NCBI GenBank assembly: GCA_040506195.1
Contig: JBEVXH010000003.1
Span: 310,001-374,000 of the forward strand
DNA length: 64,000 bases
From: Thiodiazotropha sp040506195
Lineage (GTDB): Bacteria > Pseudomonadota > Gammaproteobacteria > Chromatiales > Chromatiaceae
Direction: 5' to 3'
The notes beneath the pieces are model-generated. The model ran no database searches. It saw nothing but the letters and a program-made list of their open reading frames with translations, and had not been told where the DNA came from. The stretch's first letter is position 1, and each line of letters opens with the position of its first letter. Positions 9,384 to 17,476 of the stretch are shown here, piece by piece. The translations under genes and the position numbers were made by a program.

Positions 9384-9485
9384 CTAACTTCGCATCAAAC
9401 TCCCGGACGCAGATGAAACGACGACTGCCCATACGGGTAGACGGCGGCGCTTATTGGTCATCTTTGTCTGGTGGATATTGCCCAT
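9384..9485 (-). CDS. Possible 33-residue leader peptide upstream of eamA
   Basis: A short frame on the minus strand with ATG at 9485 and TAG at 9384-9386, ending 24 bases before the leader hairpin. It contains runs KRRRLPVWAVVVSSAS, that is three Arg and three Val codons. Its place before a terminator-like hairpin and a transporter gene recalls leader-peptide attenuation, but there is no clear ribosome site and chance occurrence is possible. The rest of the interval 9360-9626 holds no other recognisable element besides the promoter region of the next gene. Confidence 0.25.
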   Translation of the reverse strand: MGNIHQTKMTNKRRRLPVWAVVVSSASGSLMRS

Positions 9486-9626
9486 GGAAACGAGCATGCA
9501 TGCTCATAAGAAGAAGGTCAAGTGGAAAATTTGGGCATTCCTGCGAAACACATACCGGCTATCATAACGAGGATGGAGGTATTCACTGTTACAATCTTTC
9601 TTTAGCGCATTAACCAACACAATATT

Positions 9627-10295
9627 ATGGACCTCTCCTCGCTCTTCCCCTCAAATGTCGTGATCGTCCATGCCACTGATGAGATGTGGGAGACAGCCGT
9701 ACGAACGGAAGAGGAACAACTCATTCAAGATAGTGTCGTAAAACGTCAACGGCAGTTCCGTGCCGGCCGCAATGCAGCCCACGCAGCCCTGGAACAATTA
9801 AATGCCCCATCCGGGCCGCTGCTGCGTGGGGAAAAACGCCAACCGACCTGGCCCCTGGGATTTCTCGGCAGCATCAGTCATTGCGATGACCGCTGTGTCG
9901 TAGTCTGTGCTCTGGAAGGCGAGGTGGTCAGTTTGGGGATAGACGTGGAACCGCTTCAGCCACTAAAACCGGGGATAGGACGCTACATCGACACCGAAGA
10001 AGAGAAGGTATTCATGCAACATCACGGGGATCTGCCGCAACGATTGATTTTCAGCGCCAAAGAGAGCCTCTACAAATGCTACTACCCGCTGGTCGGACGC
10101 TTTTTCGGCTTTCAATCGGTCACACTGGATGTCGATATCTCACGGCAGCGGTTTCAATTTCGACCCACTGCGGCATGTAGTATAGATTTTCCACACCATC
10201 TGCAATTTCACGGTGGCTATCTGATCGCGGAGGAACATCTCTATACAGGCTGCTTTCTGACACCTGGCGCGCCGGTGGCAACCCAGGACCGTTGA
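9627..10295 (+). CDS. 4'-phosphopantetheinyl transferase, EntD/Sfp superfamily
   Basis: A 222-residue protein. The transferase signatures are present: GIDVE at residues 104-108 (Mg2+-binding Asp and Glu) and FSAKESLYK at 142-150, plus the GSISHC segment near 81-86. These enzymes move phosphopantetheine from CoA onto carrier protein serines. The layout is closest to the EntD-like subgroup associated with siderophore or polyketide/nonribosomal synthesis. No synthase gene is nearby, so the carrier protein target is not evident. Confidence 0.85.
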   Translation: MDLSSLFPSNVVIVHATDEMWETAVRTEEEQLIQDSVVKRQRQFRAGRNAAHAALEQLNAPSGPLLRGEKRQPTWPLGFLGSISHCDDRCVVVCALEGEVVSLGIDVEPLQPLKPGIGRYIDTEEEKVFMQHHGDLPQRLIFSAKESLYKCYYPLVGRFFGFQSVTLDVDISRQRFQFRPTAACSIDFPHHLQFHGGYLIAEEHLYTGCFLTPGAPVATQDR

Positions 10296-10310
10296 CAGGA
10301 GTCCCGGCTT

Positions 10311-10799
10311 TTAACTTTTCCCCATCAGCACAGAGATTCCGGTGGCGGTCCACCGTTCACCGCCAACGGTCGGTTTTCCACTATTGTTCCAGAGTTCGGC
10401 TGCCTGCTCCGAAGAGATTGCATTGACTTTCAGTTCAACCGCCTCCTTTGCGAGGGCTTCTATATAGCGGTCTTTTCCAACCATATCGATCAGATCGTAA
10501 TAGTTGATCTCCTTGGTTGATTCCCGGTTCAACAGATCGAGAACATCGTCCACGAGATTCTCTTCAATGAGTTCAATGGCACGCCGCTCCATGGCGTCTT
10601 GCTCGGCCTTGGCGCGCTGTTTCTGCTCAAGGACCAACTCCCCCTTGCGGAACATATCCTCATTCCAGGTATCTATGGCCACACGTACGGGCTGGGTGGC
10701 GAGGTGGGGAAAATCACTCGAAAGACGCCGAAGATGCCCCACAGCCTCTCGCGCCACGAATATCGCCTCAAACTCTTCGCTTTCTGATTCTTCGCTCAT
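10311..10799 (-). CDS. Conserved-looking hypothetical protein, acidic and helical
   Basis: A 162-residue soluble protein starting at ATG 10799 with an acidic N-terminus (SEESESEEFE). A charged helical stretch about residues 55-85 (KGELVLEQKQRAKAEQDAMERRA) may form a coiled coil, followed by a compact segment with YYDLIDMVGKDRYIEALAKEAV. No catalytic motif, signal peptide or membrane segment. I do not recognise the family. It is convergent with the transferase gene, 15 bases apart, and divergent from queD. Confidence 0.55.
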   Translation of the reverse strand: MSEESESEEFEAIFVAREAVGHLRRLSSDFPHLATQPVRVAIDTWNEDMFRKGELVLEQKQRAKAEQDAMERRAIELIEENLVDDVLDLLNRESTKEINYYDLIDMVGKDRYIEALAKEAVELKVNAISSEQAAELWNNSGKPTVGGERWTATGISVLMGKS

Positions 10800-10924
10800 G
10801 GCTATCCACAGATTGAAATTGCTAACAGTTTAGCGGCATCAATATTGATTCCTTAACCCACTACTGGCAGCCCATCAATCATGGCTTTATACTGAGCCAC
10901 TTTTCCACAGCCACGTTTCACGAG

Positions 10925-11344
10925 ATGTTTTCAGTCACTAAAGAGATCCACTTCTGTTATGGCCACAGACTCCTCAACCACCAGGGGAAATGCCGTCATC
11001 TGCATGGCCACAATGCAAAGGCCGTTATCCGCCTGGAGGCCGAACAACTCGATCCGTTGGGTATGGTGTGCGATTTTTCCGATATCGGCGACTATGTGAA
11101 AAACTGGATCGACCGGACCCTGGATCACAATATGTTGCTGCATAGCGATGATCCGGTTCTCCCCCTACTGCAACAGGCTGGAGAATCCGTATATGTAATG
11201 GATACAAACCCCACAGCGGAGAATATCGCCCGGCTGATCTTTGAACATGTGGAAGCCGGCGGCTTTCCGGTCGTCGAGGTGGCCATACTCGAAACAGACA
11301 GCGCACTGGCCAGCTATAGAAACGATCCCTTAAATACTGCCTAG
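10925..11344 (+). CDS. queD: 6-carboxytetrahydropterin synthase family protein
   Basis: A 139-residue QueD/PTPS-family enzyme. Zinc ligands are His14 (in CYGHRL) and His27 and His29 (in HLHGHN), and Cys23 occupies the catalytic cysteine position. A DHNMLL segment near residue 75 and a terminal Glu-containing strand (VAILETDS) complete the active site pattern. QueD converts dihydroneopterin triphosphate to carboxytetrahydropterin in queuosine and 7-deazaguanine synthesis. The length is slightly longer than E. coli QueD (about 120), and an insertion around LPLLQQAGESVYVMD is seen. A standalone gene without other queuosine genes here. Confidence 0.85.
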   Translation: MFSVTKEIHFCYGHRLLNHQGKCRHLHGHNAKAVIRLEAEQLDPLGMVCDFSDIGDYVKNWIDRTLDHNMLLHSDDPVLPLLQQAGESVYVMDTNPTAENIARLIFEHVEAGGFPVVEVAILETDSALASYRNDPLNTA

Positions 11345-11407
11345 AGTCCGCGCAAAACACGCCATAACATTGATCCAGAATGACCGCCAATAGGCGTTGC
11401 AACCGTT

Positions 11408-11702
11408 TCAGCCGATTTCCTTATAGCCGCGTTCTTCGTGCAGCACGATATCCAGGCCCTCGATCTCCTGCTCCTTGTCGACTCTCAATCCTAACAGGAC
11501 GTTCACCAGTTTCAGGATTGCGAAGCTCGCTATCCCGGTAGGGCCATGAAAAGCAATAATTCTGTGAATGACCTGTATTTACGCCACTCAGCACTACGCC
11601 ATCCGCCAGGCACACTCTAGGCATAAATAGCACAGCTGCCAATAACCCCACTAACCTATTGTTTTTACTCCCGATCGCACTTGCCCTCAACTTAAAACAC
11701 AT
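11408..11702 (-). pseudogene. Ammonium transporter (Amt) remnant with large internal deletion
   Basis: On the minus strand the first 45 codons from 11702 give a signal-peptide-like start ending in ADGVVLSGVNTG, as at Amt/AmtB N-termini. About 11543-11408, in another frame, encodes FAILKLVNVLLGLRVDKEQE followed by IEGLDIVLHEERGYKEIG and a stop, the characteristic Amt C-terminal tail that binds PII protein. The roughly 370 intervening residues expected of an Amt channel are missing. I read this as a scar of an internally deleted amt gene. Around it, 11345-11407 and 11703-11844 hold no gene. Confidence 0.7.
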
Positions 11703-11844
11703 CTCAAGTTATTGATAAGCAAGCCGATAGATTATTTGACATTGAAATTCACAACATTTTAGATCTGAATTACTTGATATATTAGAAAATGGTAATATAA
11801 TTTATCTAGTAATTCACAGGGTGTTTTGGGAATATAGCCAGGCC

Positions 11845-12756
11845 ATGAGTAACCTGCACAAAAACCTAAGCCAGGATAATCTAACGAATCTGGAGAATTT
11901 ACCCTTCAGAATCAACTCTGTCGAGCGGCTTCCCGTCCTGGCTCAGGAAGAGTCGTGCAAAATCATCAAACAGTATTTCGACTACCTGGAGTCATTGCTG
12001 GGGCGTAAGCACAGTGATCCGGATGTCGAACAGCTGCGTGCATTACTGACCGAAATCTCCGGTTTCATCCGTTCGGAAAAGAGCCAGATCAAGGATGACG
12101 GTTATATGCGCATGCTCAACCGGCTGACTACGATCTACGCCAAAGGCATCCAACTGAAGGATGACAAGGCCTTTATCGGCACCGCTGTTAATTACGCCGA
12201 TATCATGAATACAGTCAGTAAATCCTACGCAGGTTACGACTACACCGAACCGGTAGGACTCATGCTGCATTACATGGATAAACTCTTCAACGATCGTGAA
12301 GAGAGCTGGCTCGAAGTGTTCGAATACATTATTTCCATGTCTGACTCCCATGTGTTGCGGATGCTCAAGGAACAGCACCTGCAGGAGATACAAAACTGGG
12401 TGGAAGAGGGAGTCGACAATCTGTTTGCAATCTGGGATGAACAACTGGATGTGATCAATAACCTGAGCAATGAAATTTACCTATTGGATAAGCAGATCCT
12501 GCTCACAAATAGAGAATTGCGAAAGAATATGAGTCAGGTGATTGCCCCCAATGTGATCTACCTCAGAGATATCCATCTCCGCAAAGAGCTCGATCAACTG
12601 CAAGAAAAACGTAAGGAACTGGTCACTGCCCGCACAGGTAAGATCGAATTATCCGCTCTATTGGATGAAAATATCCATGAATTCGGGGAGAGGCTGACCG
12701 AGATCCGACGCAACACCCAGGTCCAACTCGCCTGGAGCAACACTGTAGAATCCTGA
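11845..12756 (+). CDS. Hypothetical protein, long helical cytoplasmic protein
   Basis: About 303 residues from ATG 11845; a GTG start at 11821 would add eight residues. No signal peptide or membrane segment. The protein is rich in charged helices, with a likely coiled coil at roughly residues 205-285 (LSNEIYLLDKQILLTNRELR, then KELDQLQEKRKELV). Followed by a strong terminator, so it is probably a monocistronic unit. The upstream 100 bases are unusually AT-rich compared with the surroundings. I do not recognise the family. Confidence 0.6.
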   Translation: MSNLHKNLSQDNLTNLENLPFRINSVERLPVLAQEESCKIIKQYFDYLESLLGRKHSDPDVEQLRALLTEISGFIRSEKSQIKDDGYMRMLNRLTTIYAKGIQLKDDKAFIGTAVNYADIMNTVSKSYAGYDYTEPVGLMLHYMDKLFNDREESWLEVFEYIISMSDSHVLRMLKEQHLQEIQNWVEEGVDNLFAIWDEQLDVINNLSNEIYLLDKQILLTNRELRKNMSQVIAPNVIYLRDIHLRKELDQLQEKRKELVTARTGKIELSALLDENIHEFGERLTEIRRNTQVQLAWSNTVES

Positions 12757-12790
12757 ACCATTGTGGACTGGCCGAGATCCATTGAGACTG

Positions 12791-12819
12791 AAAAGGCCTG
12801 ACGCATGTCAGGCCTTTTT
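12791..12819 (+). terminator. Rho-independent terminator
   Basis: A 12-base perfect stem (AAAAGGCCTGAC with its complement, loop GCAT) followed by a T-run on the plus strand, 35 bases after the stop of the preceding gene. The A-run on the other side allows function in both directions, so it could also stop the leftward propeller genes. Confidence 0.85.
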
Positions 12820-12900
12820 GCGTATGGCGGCAAGGGACTGATTATATCTGCCATGGTCGTTATACCTACGACCGATCACCACAATTCTTCCTTTGGAAAA

Positions 12901-13038
12901 CTACAGCGTATTGCCAGCGGTTACAATATGCTCATTGCCGCCCGTGTTGGCGACAAATTCAGGGTGATAGCCATCGTAAGTTTCATAATTGGAGGTCAGC
13001 AGAATACCGTTCGGAATAAACGACAGAGTATACTCAAT
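12901..13038 (-). pseudogene. Possible C-terminal remnant of a protein gene
   Basis: In the 260 bases after the terminator, a 45-codon minus-strand frame without a start codon reads like real protein, with SFIPNGILLTSNYETYDGYH and VANTGGNEHIVTAGNTL before a stop at 12901-12903. It lies just downstream of the leftward propeller operon. I cannot name the parent family. Otherwise 12820-13082 contains nothing recognisable. Confidence 0.3.
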
Positions 13039-13082
13039 CTACAAACTATCTGTACTCGACTTACATTTTATATCGTCAACTA

Positions 13083-14342
13083 TTACAGCCTTAGGTCCTG
13101 TAACCTCGAAACCCCCCCGAAACTGCCAACCCAAATCGTCCCGTTCGTCTCCATCGCCAAAGAAAAGACATTATTGGCAAACAGACCGTCATGGGTTGTA
13201 AATGTTTTGAATGAGGTGCCATTAAACATCACGAGGCCGTTGCTTGTTCCTATCCACAACTCTCCGTTCTCTGCGGGCTCGAGCATGAATACGTGATTGG
13301 CGGGTAGACCGTCTTTGGTAGTGAAATAGCTCCACACTTCTCCGTCGAAACGCGCAAGTCCTCCACCCCATGTGCCACACCAAACTATGCCTTGCTCTGT
13401 CACATGAAGTGAAACAATATAGTTCGGATTGTAAGCTATATCCACACTCTGCAAACCCATTTCCACCTTTTGACGCGCATGGTGGCTCGACTCCTTTGCC
13501 GGATCCCGTTTGAAGTCTATTTGATCTTTAACCAGCTCATATGGCGCACCCAATCCGTCTTCATGCTTCCAGTTTTTCCAGGCACCATCTTTGAAATTGG
13601 CTAAACCGCCTTCCGTCGCCATCCATATATCACCCTCACGACCCTTAGCCAAGGCGTAAACCCAATCGTTGGGTAAACCATTCTGTGTGTTTTCAACGGT
13701 GAATGTATGCCAAGCCGAGCGGTCGTCGAATCTGCCTCCTATGACCCTATTCGCTCCTGACCAGGTGGCGATCCAGACATCACCGTTTTCCATCTCGAGC
13801 ATGTCGTAAATAAACGCATCCGCTAAACCGTGTTGAATGTTGTAGTTCTCCCATTCCTCAGTATCGGGATCGAAGAGTGAAAGTCCTCCGCCATAGGTTC
13901 CGACCACGAGTTTCTTGCCATACTTGCTGAGATGAAAGATACCGTTGGACAGTAGACCAGACCGCACATCGAAGAGGCGGTGTTGATCCTTGATTTTGTC
14001 GTAACGAATGACACCACCGGACGTCCCTACCCACAAAGTGTCACCATCATTCAAAATCGCCTTGACATTACTGTTGCCGACCCTGAAGTGAGCGAACCGG
14101 ATACCCTTGTCACCGACACTGCGTCCCTGGTCTGGGTTGCTTGGAGAGTGTGAATCAGGCAACGGGCTCGGTACCGGCGTATTCGATACAGTTTTCTCTG
14201 GAACACTCTTGATTTCAGCCTGCTTTTGCTGCGGCAATGAATCGGTTACCGGAGAGCTTTGTTGTGTGCCGGCCCAGTAGGCAGCCGCAATAGTAACAAT
14301 TCCGATGGCTACATAGATCGCTTTTCCGTTTGTCGTTTTCAT
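13083..14342 (-). CDS. Seven-bladed Reg_prop-type beta-propeller protein, membrane anchored
   Basis: A 419-residue protein. One N-terminal hydrophobic segment (residues 8-25) is followed by a Pro/Ser-rich linker to about residue 75 and then seven blades, each marked by a W/V-x-G/A-T/S-x-x-G motif: LWVGTSGGV, LVVGTYGGG, VWIATWSGA, IWMATEGGL, VWCGTWGGG, LWIGTSNGL, IWVGSFGGV. This repeat is the two-component regulator propeller found in periplasmic sensor domains. Here it is a free protein, presumably periplasmic. The start ATG directly follows the stop of the paralogous upstream gene with no gap. Last gene of the long leftward cluster. Confidence 0.8.
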   Translation of the reverse strand: MKTTNGKAIYVAIGIVTIAAAYWAGTQQSSPVTDSLPQQKQAEIKSVPEKTVSNTPVPSPLPDSHSPSNPDQGRSVGDKGIRFAHFRVGNSNVKAILNDGDTLWVGTSGGVIRYDKIKDQHRLFDVRSGLLSNGIFHLSKYGKKLVVGTYGGGLSLFDPDTEEWENYNIQHGLADAFIYDMLEMENGDVWIATWSGANRVIGGRFDDRSAWHTFTVENTQNGLPNDWVYALAKGREGDIWMATEGGLANFKDGAWKNWKHEDGLGAPYELVKDQIDFKRDPAKESSHHARQKVEMGLQSVDIAYNPNYIVSLHVTEQGIVWCGTWGGGLARFDGEVWSYFTTKDGLPANHVFMLEPAENGELWIGTSNGLVMFNGTSFKTFTTHDGLFANNVFSLAMETNGTIWVGSFGGVSRLQDLRL

Positions 14343-15473
14343 TTAACCCTCACCCTTGTTGACGCCCAACCTGACTACCGCCCCCTTAGTGCCTGCCCAA
14401 ATATCTCCGTTCGGTGTCACGACTACGGCGTATACATTGAGATCACCGAAGCCATCGTTACGTCCAAAAGTCGTCCACTCTTTTCCGTCAAATCGAGACA
14501 ATCCGTTGTTTGTGCCTATCCAGAGAACACCGCTAGGCTCCATTGCGATGGAATAAACGATATCCCCAGCGAGGCCATCATCAACGGTGTAGTTATGCCA
14601 CTGCTCACCGTTGAACAAGGCGAGGCCGCCACCCCATGTTCCCGCCCATAGATTGTCCTGCTGATCGATCAACACGCTGAATACATAGTTGGGGTTATAG
14701 GTCGCTTCTCCTCCGCTGAGCATCCCAAGGTCGTGACGGCTTCGCGTGCCAAGCCCGGTATTGCGGCTGAAGGGTTTTTTGTCGCTGTTTTTTTCTCCGA
14801 GACCGTCAGCATGATCCCATGACACCCAGTCTTTGCCATCGAAACGGCTTATTCCCCCTTCCGTTCCGAACCAGACCCGGTTTTTCGAATCGACCGCAAT
14901 ACCATAAACCCACTCATTCACCAATTCGCTCAGATAGGTCTTCATCTCCCCCGTAGCCGGGTCGAGGCTATTAGCCCCCGCCCAGGTTCCAATCCATTGC
15001 GTGCCGTCCGGTTGCCAGGCAAAAGCGTAGACCCAGTAGTCGGCTAGACCGTGCATAGGGAACCAGGTCTTCCACTTGCCATCACGATAACGGGACATAC
15101 CCCCCGCATTTGTGCCGAACCACTTGTAACCGGCCTGATCTATACCAATCGCGAAGACATACTCATTCGCTAGTCCATGCTCACGGGTGAAGGTGTTTCG
15201 GATCGACTGATCGTGCAGATCGATCTCGTGCACACCCGCCGATGTGCCGACCCACAGGCTGTTTGTCCCGGCTTCAACTGCAAGTGCCCTTGCATAGACG
15301 TTTTGGCCGATCTCATAGCGTTCCAGAACCTCGATGTTTCCGTTAGCAGTCGGATTTTCGGTGTATGGGTGCTCGCCTTTATCAGACTCGCTGTCTGCTG
15401 CGAAAATCATGGTCATTCCGAAAATCATAAAAGTCAGAATGGAAGTGACTTGGGTTTTGCTTGATCTATTCAT
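14343..15473 (-). CDS. Seven-bladed Reg_prop-type beta-propeller protein, secreted
   Basis: A 376-residue paralogue of the adjacent downstream gene. It has a signal peptide (hydrophobic SILTFMIFGMTMIFA) and seven blade motifs: LWVGTSAGV, KWFGTNAGG, QWIGTWAGA, VWFGTEGGI, LWAGTWGGG, LWIGTNNGL, IWAGTKGAV. Both paralogues share an insertion before blade five that ends in YNPNYV-S/F-V. Such propellers usually form the input region of hybrid histidine kinases; here a separate kinase and sigma-54 activator are encoded three genes upstream, suggesting a sensing or binding role next to that pair. This is inference. Confidence 0.8.
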   Translation of the reverse strand: MNRSSKTQVTSILTFMIFGMTMIFAADSESDKGEHPYTENPTANGNIEVLERYEIGQNVYARALAVEAGTNSLWVGTSAGVHEIDLHDQSIRNTFTREHGLANEYVFAIGIDQAGYKWFGTNAGGMSRYRDGKWKTWFPMHGLADYWVYAFAWQPDGTQWIGTWAGANSLDPATGEMKTYLSELVNEWVYGIAVDSKNRVWFGTEGGISRFDGKDWVSWDHADGLGEKNSDKKPFSRNTGLGTRSRHDLGMLSGGEATYNPNYVFSVLIDQQDNLWAGTWGGGLALFNGEQWHNYTVDDGLAGDIVYSIAMEPSGVLWIGTNNGLSRFDGKEWTTFGRNDGFGDLNVYAVVVTPNGDIWAGTKGAVVRLGVNKGEG

Positions 15474-15515
15474 AATGCAATTACTGGGTTTCTGTTGTTA
15501 AGATTTTGATTCCGT

Positions 15516-16049
15516 TTATATCCCCTCTTTTTCCTTATACGCTTTCAATCGTTCAATAGAGGGAGAATACCCCAGCGCCGCACCACGCTCTAAAAGATCT
15601 ATCGCTTTGGCACTGTCTTTGGTCAATGCCAATCCGCCATTCAGATAGGCGGTTGCAAGCAGATCTATGGCCTGCGGATGGCCGGCGTCGGCCGCTTTTT
15701 CAAACCACCTGACCGCCTCGAAGAGACCTTGTGCAACACCCTCTCCCGTGGCGTACAGCATGCCCATTCCGTAAGCGCCATCAGCCTCGCCTTGCTCAGC
15801 AGCTTGTCGGTAGTAGTGAAAAGCTTGCTCGTTCTCCTCAGCGATATCGTAAATATAACCAAGCAGGCTTTGCGCCTTGGCATGACCATTGTCCGCGGCG
15901 ATCTTCAGCGATTCGATTGCGGTCATGAGGTCCTCACGCTGATACGCCGCCAAGCCACGTAGATAATCCTCATGTGGATCGGCGAATGACAACGACGGCA
16001 TGATAAGGATCAGGATTAATAATATTGTGTTATGTCTTATATTTGACAT
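15516..16049 (-). CDS. Sel1-like repeat periplasmic protein
   Basis: About 177 residues starting at ATG 16049, which gives a clean signal peptide (ILLILILIMPSLSFA). A GTG at 16109 overlapping the regulator stop is possible but would bury the signal. At least three Sel1-type repeats are visible: GHAKAQSLLGYIYDIAEENE, GEADGAYGMGMLYATGEGV and GHPQAIDLLATAYLNGG. SLR proteins are helical adaptors that mediate protein contacts. Located between the sigma-54 activator and the propeller genes; probably part of the same transcript. Confidence 0.78.
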   Translation of the reverse strand: MSNIRHNTILLILILIMPSLSFADPHEDYLRGLAAYQREDLMTAIESLKIAADNGHAKAQSLLGYIYDIAEENEQAFHYYRQAAEQGEADGAYGMGMLYATGEGVAQGLFEAVRWFEKAADAGHPQAIDLLATAYLNGGLALTKDSAKAIDLLERGAALGYSPSIERLKAYKEKEGI

Positions 16050-16108
16050 GGCTGCAGGTCGCATACTGAATCTACGTCTGGGTCGTTGCTCTTTAGGTAA
16101 ATCGCGCA

Positions 16109-17467
16109 CTATCTTTCCTCGAGTTTCCGATACAGCGTGGAAAGGCCGATATCGAGTGAACGCGCGGCAAGTGCGCGATCATTGCCGGCAGCGTTGATCG
16201 CCTTATTGATCACGCTTATTTCGAATTGCCTCACCTGCTCTCTCAGCGAGCCGAATGTTTCACCAAATTCGTATTTGTTACCATTATGTTCATACCGGGT
16301 TACATGAGATGGAAGATCGCCCATGTTGATGGCGTGTTCCTCCGCGAGGACCAGCATCCGGGCGATAACGTTCTGCAGTTCTCTGAGGTTTCCCGGCCAT
16401 TCATAGGCAAGCAGATGCTCCTCCACCTCCGGGTCTATGCTGTAACTCCCCTCCAGACCGAGTCTTGAAATTTCCGTGTTGAGGAAATACTCGATGTATA
16501 AGGGGATATCCTCCCTGCGGCTACGCAGTGGCGGCAGGGTGATATGGAGTACATTCAGTCGGTAAAAGAGATCTTCCCTGAATTCTCCGCGCTGCATCAT
16601 TTCGACAATATTCCTGTTGGTTGCCGCGATGATGCGCACGTCGACCCGCCTCGACTGTTCCGCTCCCAGGGGCCTTACCTCCTTATCCTCGATGACATGC
16701 AGCAGCTTTACCTGCAGCGCAAGCGGCAATTCACCAATTTCATCGAGAAACAGCGTGCCACCGTCGGCCTCCCGGAAGAGACCTTTTTTGTTTCTGTCCG
16801 CACCCGTAAAAGCGCCTTTGATGTGTCCGAATAGCTCGCTCTCCAACAACTCCTTCGGAATCGCACCACAGTTCACTGTCACCATCGCCCGGTCACACCG
16901 ATTGCTGTCATTGTGGATCGTACGGGCAATATGGCTCTTTCCGGTGCCGCTTTCACCCGTTATGAGGACGGTGCTGTCGGTACGTGATACCTTGTTGATG
17001 AGGGTCTGAATTTTCCGCATGGGCACAGACAGCCCCAAGGTTTCCGATCCGGCATCGGACTCCACTATTTTTCTCAGGTAGCGATTCTCATCGCGCAGGC
17101 GCGCGACATCGGCGATGTGGTCGAAGCGAATCAGTACATCCTCTAGCTGGACCGGTTTCATGAGATAGTCGTAGGCGCCCAGTTTCATGGCTTCGATCGC
17201 GGTATCGACCGAGGCGAAAGCGGTGATCATAAGAAAAGCTATGTCCATCTCTTTTGCCCGGCAGCGCCTGATGACTTCGATGCCGTCCAGATCAGGCAGT
17301 CGCAGATCGCAGATACAGACGTCGAAGTCTGAGGATTGGAGCACTTTCAATGCCTCCTCTCCACAGTCCGCCTGCTCAACCGTGTGTCCTGAACGGGTCA
17401 GTTGCTCCGCCAATACCTGACGGATGGCAGCTTCATCATCAACAACCAGAACATGCATCTGTTTCAT
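16109..17467 (-). CDS. Sigma-54-dependent response regulator, NtrC family
   Basis: A 452-residue protein with three domains: an N-terminal receiver with phosphoacceptor Asp54 (CDLRLPDLDG) and conserved Lys104; a sigma-54 AAA+ domain with Walker A GESGTGK at 171-177, the sigma-54-contacting GAFTGA loop at 218-223 and Walker B LFLDEIG at 239-245; and a C-terminal Fis-type helix-turn-helix (DRALAARSLDIGLSTLYRKL). It starts 9 bases after the kinase stop with a GAGGGC ribosome site. It should be phosphorylated by that kinase and activate sigma-54 promoters; two such promoters with a tandem palindrome between them lie at 33.4-33.7 kb. Confidence 0.93.
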   Translation of the reverse strand: MKQMHVLVVDDEAAIRQVLAEQLTRSGHTVEQADCGEEALKVLQSSDFDVCICDLRLPDLDGIEVIRRCRAKEMDIAFLMITAFASVDTAIEAMKLGAYDYLMKPVQLEDVLIRFDHIADVARLRDENRYLRKIVESDAGSETLGLSVPMRKIQTLINKVSRTDSTVLITGESGTGKSHIARTIHNDSNRCDRAMVTVNCGAIPKELLESELFGHIKGAFTGADRNKKGLFREADGGTLFLDEIGELPLALQVKLLHVIEDKEVRPLGAEQSRRVDVRIIAATNRNIVEMMQRGEFREDLFYRLNVLHITLPPLRSRREDIPLYIEYFLNTEISRLGLEGSYSIDPEVEEHLLAYEWPGNLRELQNVIARMLVLAEEHAINMGDLPSHVTRYEHNGNKYEFGETFGSLREQVRQFEISVINKAINAAGNDRALAARSLDIGLSTLYRKLEER

Positions 17468-17476
17468 ATCGCCCTC

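Noticed and set aside
9377..9613. Plus-strand 78-codon frame between eamA and the transferase gene
   Set aside because: No ribosome site, odd composition and no recognisable motif; it overlaps the leader region and the promoter of the next gene.
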